The position numbers and the translations under genes were made by a program. From positions 1 through 7,706 of the forward strand of contig CAMYKF010000762.1 of the NCBI GenBank assembly GCA_947258905.1: a stretch of 7,706 bases of DNA. Direction: 5' to 3'. The stretch comes from an uncultured Pirellulaceae bacterium. GTDB taxonomy: Bacteria; Planctomycetota; Planctomycetia; Pirellulales; Pirellulaceae. The notes under the pieces were generated by a model. It made no database searches and was not told the DNA's origin. It worked only from the letters and a program-made list of their open reading frames with translations. Below are positions 1 through 5,159 of this stretch, piece by piece (position 1 is the first letter of the stretch; the number at the start of each line of letters is the position of its first letter).

Positions 1-1003
1 GGTGCTGGCCAAACTCAAAACCCGCATGCCGGAATCCGTTCTTGTGCAGGGATTCAAAATGGCCAACGGATCCTGGTTCTGCCGGATACATCAGGTCCTG
101 GGCAATCCGCGGTTGTTTTTTGACGACATCTTTCAGCGCGAACCGCAACATCTGATTCACAAACCGGCCCAGCGCTCCGTCGGCCGTGGCATCCACTGCG
201 GCACCCTGGATCGTCGGTTCTTCGGGCAATTCGTCACTTCCCTCGGCCGGTTGCCACATGTCGTAGATCCAGCCTTCCTCACCGTAGGAGATACGCGCAC
301 GATACACGTACCTGCGTGGCGTATCATCGCCCATCTTTGCCGGATCAACAAAATACAAATCGACGTCGATGTGATCGATCAGCTGCGTCATGTTGGGGGG
401 CTGGGGCCCAAACCTCAGCAGATCGCCGTCGGTCCAGTCGTCGAATTCAGTAGTCAACATATCGTCATTGAATTCGACGATGTAGATTTGCGGCTGGCCC
501 GGCAGCCGCACGTAGCGGTGCTGGGGATTGGCTGACGTCGGATTGCCCACAATCAGGCTGCCCAGCGTCTGTCGATTTCGCCCTTCGAGCGTCACTCGTG
601 ATCCCAGGCCCAGTCCGGTCGGCCCCGCTTCGGAATACTCCAGCACGCCGTAGGTTTCATGGTCATCCTGTTGGTCGGAGACGAGTTCCAGGATTTTCCT
701 GTCTGACATGGCGTTGATGGCCAATGCGATGCGTTCGGCATTGCCAGCCAGAAAATTGCTGCGTGCCGGGATTTCCCAGCGTCCGCGATTCAGCACCAGT
801 TCCATCTCACTGGCATTGCGTTTGTCGTAAGTTTCGATTTTGACGCGACGCACATCCTTGCTGTCAAAGGCCTGATTATCCGGCACCAGGAATTCCCGGT
901 CGGCCACCTGCTCGACTTCGATTTTCGGATAGTAGTACCAGGCAAACGCGGAGGCGAACAGCGCGATCAGGCCCATGGACAAGGTGACTAGCAGTGGCTT
1001 CAC
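1..1003 (-). CDS. DUF4340 domain protein, membrane-anchored, C-terminus cut by window edge
   Basis: The frame starts at GTG (1001-1003) and stays open to the left edge, giving 334 visible codons without a stop. An AGGA lies 7 nt upstream of the GTG (plus-strand 1011-1014), which supports it over the in-frame ATG at 974-976 (residue 10). Residues 4-24 form one hydrophobic helix (signal anchor) followed by YYYP, so the remainder is probably extracytoplasmic. About residues 115-195 match the DUF4340 pattern: YGVLEYSEAG, a beta-rich stretch with LGSLIVG, then RYVRLPGQPQIYIVEF. Further on are DLLRF, GWIYDMWQP and, near the edge, LHKNGF. The family has no established enzymatic role. It commonly follows gldA/gldFG-type ABC genes, and here it lies 43 nt downstream of one, so I infer an accessory envelope protein of that transporter. 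The family call is confident; the function is unknown. Confidence 0.88.
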   Translation of the reverse strand, partial: MKPLLVTLSMGLIALFASAFAWYYYPKIEVEQVADREFLVPDNQAFDSKDVRRVKIETYDKRNASEMELVLNRGRWEIPARSNFLAGNAERIALAINAMSDRKILELVSDQQDDHETYGVLEYSEAGPTGLGLGSRVTLEGRNRQTLGSLIVGNPTSANPQHRYVRLPGQPQIYIVEFNDDMLTTEFDDWTDGDLLRFGPQPPNMTQLIDHIDVDLYFVDPAKMGDDTPRRYVYRARISYGEEGWIYDMWQPAEGSDELPEEPTIQGAAVDATADGALGRFVNQMLRFALKDVVKKQPRIAQDLMYPAEPGSVGHFESLHKNGFRHAGFEFGQH

Positions 1004-1046
1004 GACAATTTCCTGCGTGGATGTTTACTGTGGTTTCAGTTGGGTA

Positions 1047-3989
1047 TTACCGGATCCGACGCGCCTTGGAGATACCTTCACGTTCACGCAAACGGCGTCG
1101 TGTGAACACGATCAGGCCCAGTAACAACGGCGGAATCGGTGGAATCAGAACGGCGGCCAGCTTGTAACGCCGCTGGATTTCCTGAATCTGCAATTCGGAT
1201 TTCAGCCGAATCGAGCGGATCTTTTCGTTGCGTTCATTCTGCATCTCCTCCATCAGCTGCTGCAGCTTTTGCGCTTCGCCGCGTTCCACCTGTTCCAGCA
1301 GGTTTCTGCGTGCTTCCAGGGCCGCCTCGTCGATAACGTTACCGGCGTTCCGTTCCTCTTCCAGGCGGCTCACATCGCGTCGCAACTCGTCCAGTTGCGT
1401 TATCGCTTCACCTCGCGCCTGCGACATGCGAACCTCAAAGTCCTTTTCGTAGTTCTGCAGTTCGGTATCCACTTCATCCGTCGCTTCGCGAATCGTCTCC
1501 TCCACGTGCCGCAACGTAACGTAGGTCGGTCGCCGGTCGCGAATCTGAATGTAACGACTTTGGGCAGTCATCGAATCGATCAGGTTGAGCACAAAATCGA
1601 TATTCTGGTAACGGTACTCGATGCCGCCACGAGTGGGCTGGTCCCGCAAGGCCACCATCTCATCGGCCAGGATATCGACGTCGCTGACCAGGATGCAGTT
1701 GACGTCTCCGGCTTCCAGATCCTCGCTGTATTCGCTGGTGGAGATACGGGCCGCCAACACCAGATCCTCGCCCTGCACCTCGCTGCCGCGGTAGACATTT
1801 CTGGCCTCCGGAGCATTTCTGGTTTGTGCATACACATCCATGGCAATGCGACCGGCTGACCGGGCCATCACCAGCGGCTCCATTTTGTAGCGCGAGTCGG
1901 GTCGCCGGGTAAACGCGCTGGTAAAATTGAATAGCAACTCCTTGATGCCGGCGGTCGCCGGATAGGCTTCGCTGATCTGCTCGTCGATTGCCGCCGGATT
2001 GGCGTTGTCGATCACCAGTCGTTCGGGTTCGTCCAGCGATCGGTCGCGTTTGTACGGGTTGTACCGCTGCCAGATCAAGTCCGGGATGTACGCGTCCGAT
2101 TCCCTGACCAGCCGGCCTGACAACGTGATGCCCAGGGCGTCCCACAAGTCCTGGATTTTGGCTGTCTCCAACGACCCGCCCCGGGGCAAGCGTCGCGGTG
2201 TCAATGTTTCGAACACACGATCGACCAGCGATGGCTGCGATGGCGCCGCATCCTCGAAAATAATGGTGGGCTGGCCATCCTCAATGGCCTTGATCAGGTT
2301 GTCCATCTCGACCGGCGACAGTTTTGACGGCTGGATCACCAGCAAGGCATCGTATTGCAACTGTCCGCCGGGCTGGTCCGACGGTTCTGACACCTCGGCG
2401 GTTTCCTCGTCGTCGGACAACCACACGTTTAGCGGCTGGCCGAGCTGCACATTTTCAATCGCGTACTGCTTGCGCATTTCGTCAATAACAGCCAGTGGAG
2501 GAATGTCCACGACCTGGCCGTTGGGCAGTGTAAATGTTTCGTTGGCTGCCAGCACATCGGTTTCCACCACGCCAATTTTTTCCCGCTCGGGCTGGGCCAC
2601 CGTATTGATGGAACGCACCAGTTCGTATTCCACGGGCGAGCCGTTGGAAAAGAAATCGATGACCTCGCGTTGCAGCCCGCTGGAGAAAGCGGCGCCCAGG
2701 ATCACTTCCTCGCGACGCATGGCCCCCCGCGACTCGGAAACAATCAGCCGCGGACGAATGCCAAACCGCTGTTCGGCCAGAATGGCCTCTTCACTGAAGG
2801 GCTCGACGTCGGTATGTAAATTCACCTGGATCCGATCACTCATTACCTTCAGTTCACGCAGCAGGTTGACCAGATCGTAGCGGGTTTGCATGAATTCCGT
2901 CGGCACATTGGAACCCACATAGGCATCGATGACGATCGGCGGCGCCGGCTTGTCGGGATTGAAAGGATCCTTCTGTTCATCCAACCCCTTGAGAATCGCC
3001 AGCGTATTGGGAGTCAGCGTGCTGATCTTGTTGCGTGACACATCCAGCCGCAACCGGCTCAGCGGACTGTACTGGGCGATCAGCACCACGGCAATGATCG
3101 TGATGACCAGAAACACCGTGCGAAAAAAGTAGTGGCCCAGCAATGACGTGCCATGCTTGCCGCCTTGCCAGTGACGACGACCGATCAGAACCAGCGACAG
3201 GTAAATCCCGAGGATCGCAATGCCCAGAAAGTAAAACACCGACGACAGACTGATCAACCCGCGTCCAAACGGATCAAAACGCTGCAACAACGACCACTCG
3301 TACATCCGGTTGACCGTCTGGGTGTTGGAAATGATCACGTCAGCATTGGAAAAGAAAGCCAGCGGGGCATTGAACACGACGCCAAAGACAAAACCGACCG
3401 TCAGATTGTTGGTCAGGAACGACGCCACCATCCCAATCGACAGCATGGCGATGCCCACAAACCAGTAGCCAAGGTAGGTGGCAAACAGCAGGCCGCTGTC
3501 CAGGTCGCCTCCAGTCATGGCGATCAGCACGGCGTAGTTGGACAGCTGCGAAAACAGCAGCGAAACGGTAAACACGAGCACGGCAGCAAAATACTTGCCG
3601 ATGACGATGTCAAAATCGCGAGCCGGCAGCGTCAGCAACAATTCGTCGGTGCCCTGGCGACGCTCCTCCGACCAGATACTCATGGTGATCGCCGGAATGA
3701 AGATCAGCATGATGTACGGCAAAAAGCGATTCAGCTGGTCAAAGTTGGCGAGGTTGGTCGTGAAGAACTCGTGCGGCCAGAACGCGGCGAACGAAGTCAG
3801 TAACACAAACAGACACAGAAAGACATAACCGGTGGGGTTGCTGAAATAGCCGGTGAAATTTCGTTTCATAACCGCAAACGCAGCTTGCCGCCAGATGCCC
3901 AGCGGCAACATCAGCAACATCAACGCCCCGATGAACAGGATGTCGACCCCGACCATAAAAGCGAATTCCATTATCGGCAAAGAATTCAT
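1047..3989 (-). CDS. Fused ABC-2 permease / GldG-type auxiliary protein (GldF-GldG fusion)
   Basis: This 980-residue protein joins two units. Residues about 11-306 are an ABC-2 permease with hydrophobic segments near 11-31, 55-72, 89-106, 131-158, 168-193, 196-213, 249-270 and 287-306. The loop at 106-122 (WSEERRQGTDELLLTLP) is typical of GldF/NosY-type permeases and is expected to contact the ATPase. Residues about 311-820 resemble GldG (ABC_transp_aux): RLDVSRNKISTLTPNT directly after the last permease helix, then VVETDV, YDALLVIQPSKLSP and, near 769-808, SDVDILADEM with NIDFVLNLIDSM. Residues about 825-940 are rich in Glu, Arg, Gln and Leu and look like a long coiled coil. A Pro-containing membrane helix (about 944-962) and a basic tail follow. 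In Bacteroidetes gldF and gldG are separate genes. The ATG at 3987-3989 has only a weak AGG 11 nt upstream, and the in-frame ATG at residue 7 is an alternative. The substrate is unknown. Confidence 0.92.
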   Translation of the reverse strand: MNSLPIMEFAFMVGVDILFIGALMLLMLPLGIWRQAAFAVMKRNFTGYFSNPTGYVFLCLFVLLTSFAAFWPHEFFTTNLANFDQLNRFLPYIMLIFIPAITMSIWSEERRQGTDELLLTLPARDFDIVIGKYFAAVLVFTVSLLFSQLSNYAVLIAMTGGDLDSGLLFATYLGYWFVGIAMLSIGMVASFLTNNLTVGFVFGVVFNAPLAFFSNADVIISNTQTVNRMYEWSLLQRFDPFGRGLISLSSVFYFLGIAILGIYLSLVLIGRRHWQGGKHGTSLLGHYFFRTVFLVITIIAVVLIAQYSPLSRLRLDVSRNKISTLTPNTLAILKGLDEQKDPFNPDKPAPPIVIDAYVGSNVPTEFMQTRYDLVNLLRELKVMSDRIQVNLHTDVEPFSEEAILAEQRFGIRPRLIVSESRGAMRREEVILGAAFSSGLQREVIDFFSNGSPVEYELVRSINTVAQPEREKIGVVETDVLAANETFTLPNGQVVDIPPLAVIDEMRKQYAIENVQLGQPLNVWLSDDEETAEVSEPSDQPGGQLQYDALLVIQPSKLSPVEMDNLIKAIEDGQPTIIFEDAAPSQPSLVDRVFETLTPRRLPRGGSLETAKIQDLWDALGITLSGRLVRESDAYIPDLIWQRYNPYKRDRSLDEPERLVIDNANPAAIDEQISEAYPATAGIKELLFNFTSAFTRRPDSRYKMEPLVMARSAGRIAMDVYAQTRNAPEARNVYRGSEVQGEDLVLAARISTSEYSEDLEAGDVNCILVSDVDILADEMVALRDQPTRGGIEYRYQNIDFVLNLIDSMTAQSRYIQIRDRRPTYVTLRHVEETIREATDEVDTELQNYEKDFEVRMSQARGEAITQLDELRRDVSRLEEERNAGNVIDEAALEARRNLLEQVERGEAQKLQQLMEEMQNERNEKIRSIRLKSELQIQEIQRRYKLAAVLIPPIPPLLLGLIVFTRRRLREREGISKARRIR

Positions 3990-4041
3990 GGAGGCATTGA
4001 CCTGTTAAATGGTTGTGTAGCTGATGATGGGGTGCGGATAT

Positions 4042-4911
4042 CTAGTCTTCGTCGGCCGAGAGTGTTTTGGACCCCGTGTTGGCGGTGACGGTGTCACGAC
4101 GCTGGTCTGCCTGGGTGCCTTCCGCTGCGTCCTCGTCCGCATGACCGGTTAACTCGGCGAACACTGCGTCCAGTCCCTTGTGTTGCGGATCGAGCTGGTC
4201 GAGCGGTCCGTCGTACACCAGGCTGCCTTCGTTGATCATGATCACCCGCGTGGCCATCGCGATCACTTCCTGCAGGATGTGCGTCGACAGCAGAATGGTC
4301 TTGGTTTCACCCAGCTTCCGCATCGTTTCGCGAACGCCGCGAATCTGGTTGGGGTCGAGACCGCTGGTAGGCTCGTCGAGAATCAGCACTTCTGGCTCGT
4401 GCAACAGGGCCTGGGCCATTCCCACACGCTGGCGAAAGCCCTTGGACAACTTGGTGATCGGTTTGTAGATCACACTGCTCAGGCTGCACAGGTCGACGAC
4501 CGAAGCGATGCGGTCCTTTTTGAGTTTCTTGCCCATACCGCGGGCCTCGGCAAAAAAATCGAGGTAGCTATGGGGCGTCATGTCGGGATACAGCGGGCCT
4601 TTCTCAGGCAGGTATCCAAGGTGTTGCGAGCCGTTCAGTCGATTGTCGGACATGTTGAATCCGGCAATGCGGGCCACGCCTTCGGACGGTGCGAGGTAAC
4701 CGGTGAGCATTTTCATCGTGGTGCTCTTGCCCGCTCCGTTGGGACCCAGAAACGCCACGACCTCCCCGCGGTTAACGGTGAAGGAAACATCGCGCGTGGC
4801 CGCAAAGATCCCATAGAACTTGGACAGGTGCTCGGCCTCGATCATGGGCGTGGCATCTGATTGTGTGCCTTTCGCCTGCGAAGCGGCAGACGCGGGTGTG
4901 TCGGTGGTCAT
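4042..4911 (-). CDS. GldA-type ABC transporter ATP-binding protein
   Basis: This is the cytoplasmic ATPase that should energise the permease encoded 52 nt downstream. From the ATG at 4909-4911 it has 289 residues. Visible motifs in that numbering are Walker A GPNGAGKST (about 56-64), GYLPEKGPLYPDM in the Q-loop region (about 99-111), signature LSKGFRQRVGMAQ (about 155-167), Walker B VLILDEP (about 175-181), D-loop SGLDP and switch-His STH (about 209-211). The Q-loop Gln position reads Glu, which I believe is usual in the GldA-like subgroup. The last 30 or so residues are an acidic polar tail. The start is uncertain: the frame extends to a GTG at 4975-4977, with ATGs at 4954-4956, 4909-4911 and 4843-4845, and none has a clear ribosome-binding site. 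A promoter candidate at 4980-5009 would start transcription near 4973, which argues against the GTG. The ATG just before the conserved core (IEAEHLSKFYG, 4843-4845) is also possible. Confidence 0.9.
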   Translation of the reverse strand: MTTDTPASAASQAKGTQSDATPMIEAEHLSKFYGIFAATRDVSFTVNRGEVVAFLGPNGAGKSTTMKMLTGYLAPSEGVARIAGFNMSDNRLNGSQHLGYLPEKGPLYPDMTPHSYLDFFAEARGMGKKLKKDRIASVVDLCSLSSVIYKPITKLSKGFRQRVGMAQALLHEPEVLILDEPTSGLDPNQIRGVRETMRKLGETKTILLSTHILQEVIAMATRVIMINEGSLVYDGPLDQLDPQHKGLDAVFAELTGHADEDAAEGTQADQRRDTVTANTGSKTLSADED

Positions 4912-4979
4912 TGGCAAGGCCGGGGAAAAGCGGGCAAACCGGAATGGATCAGGCATCCACGCCGGGGAATCGTTCACAA

Positions 4980-5009
4980 ATCATAATGAACGGCAACTCA
5001 ATCGCTCAA
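4980..5009 (-). promoter_or_regulatory. Putative sigma70-type promoter for the ABC operon
   Basis: On the minus strand, TTGAGC (plus 5004-5009, 4 of 6 to the -35 consensus) is followed after 18 nt by TATGAT (plus 4980-4985, 5 of 6 to the -10 consensus). Transcription would begin near 4973, leaving a leader of about 60 nt to the ATG at 4911. The position, in the only long gap before the ABC genes and facing them, fits an operon promoter. This is a by-eye match, and planctomycete promoters are not well defined. Confidence 0.4.
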
Positions 5010-5013
5010 GGTG

Positions 5014-5023
5014 CCCGGCCGGG
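5014..5023. promoter_or_regulatory. Perfect 10-bp palindrome CCCGGCCGGG upstream of promoter candidate
   Basis: CCCGGCCGGG is a perfect palindrome 4 bp upstream of the putative -35 element. Its position would suit an operator or activator site. GC-rich palindromes of this size also occur by chance, so the call is tentative. Confidence 0.2.
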
Positions 5024-5029
5024 TCGCTG

Positions 5030-5081
5030 AAGTCCCCCGAGCCTAATCACAATGGCGACCTGGCGATAGAGTCGGGGACTT
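5030..5081. repeat. Imperfect inverted repeat in the intergenic region
   Basis: The left arm AAGTCCCCCGA (5030-5040) is complementary to the right arm TCGGGGACTT (5072-5081) except for one extra C, giving ten base pairs with a bulge around a loop of 31 nt. The loop contains a direct repeat of TGGCGA (5053-5058 and 5061-5066). There is no following T-run on either side, so a standard intrinsic terminator is unlikely. It could be a protein-binding site or an RNA structure in a read-through transcript. Confidence 0.4.
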
Positions 5082-5159
5082 GCCGTTTATACGCAGACGG
5101 GGCGCGGCTCGTTCACCTTGTTGCATGGATTACATTCCGCTGTGCCCCGCAGGGATGGC

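Noticed and set aside
2..535. Plus-strand frame of 177 codons at the left edge
   Set aside because: It is antisense to the DUF4340 gene, whose motifs are clear on the minus strand.
1999..2880. Plus-strand frame of 293 codons and smaller ones opposite the permease gene
   Set aside because: They lie antisense to a gene with clear domain motifs and have no recognisable domains of their own.
4180..4860. Plus-strand frame of 226 codons opposite the ATPase
   Set aside because: The minus strand carries Walker A, signature, Walker B and switch-His motifs in order across the same interval.
5030..5081. Inverted repeat as an intrinsic terminator of the low-complexity gene
   Set aside because: The 31-nt loop is long and no T-run follows the stem on the minus strand.
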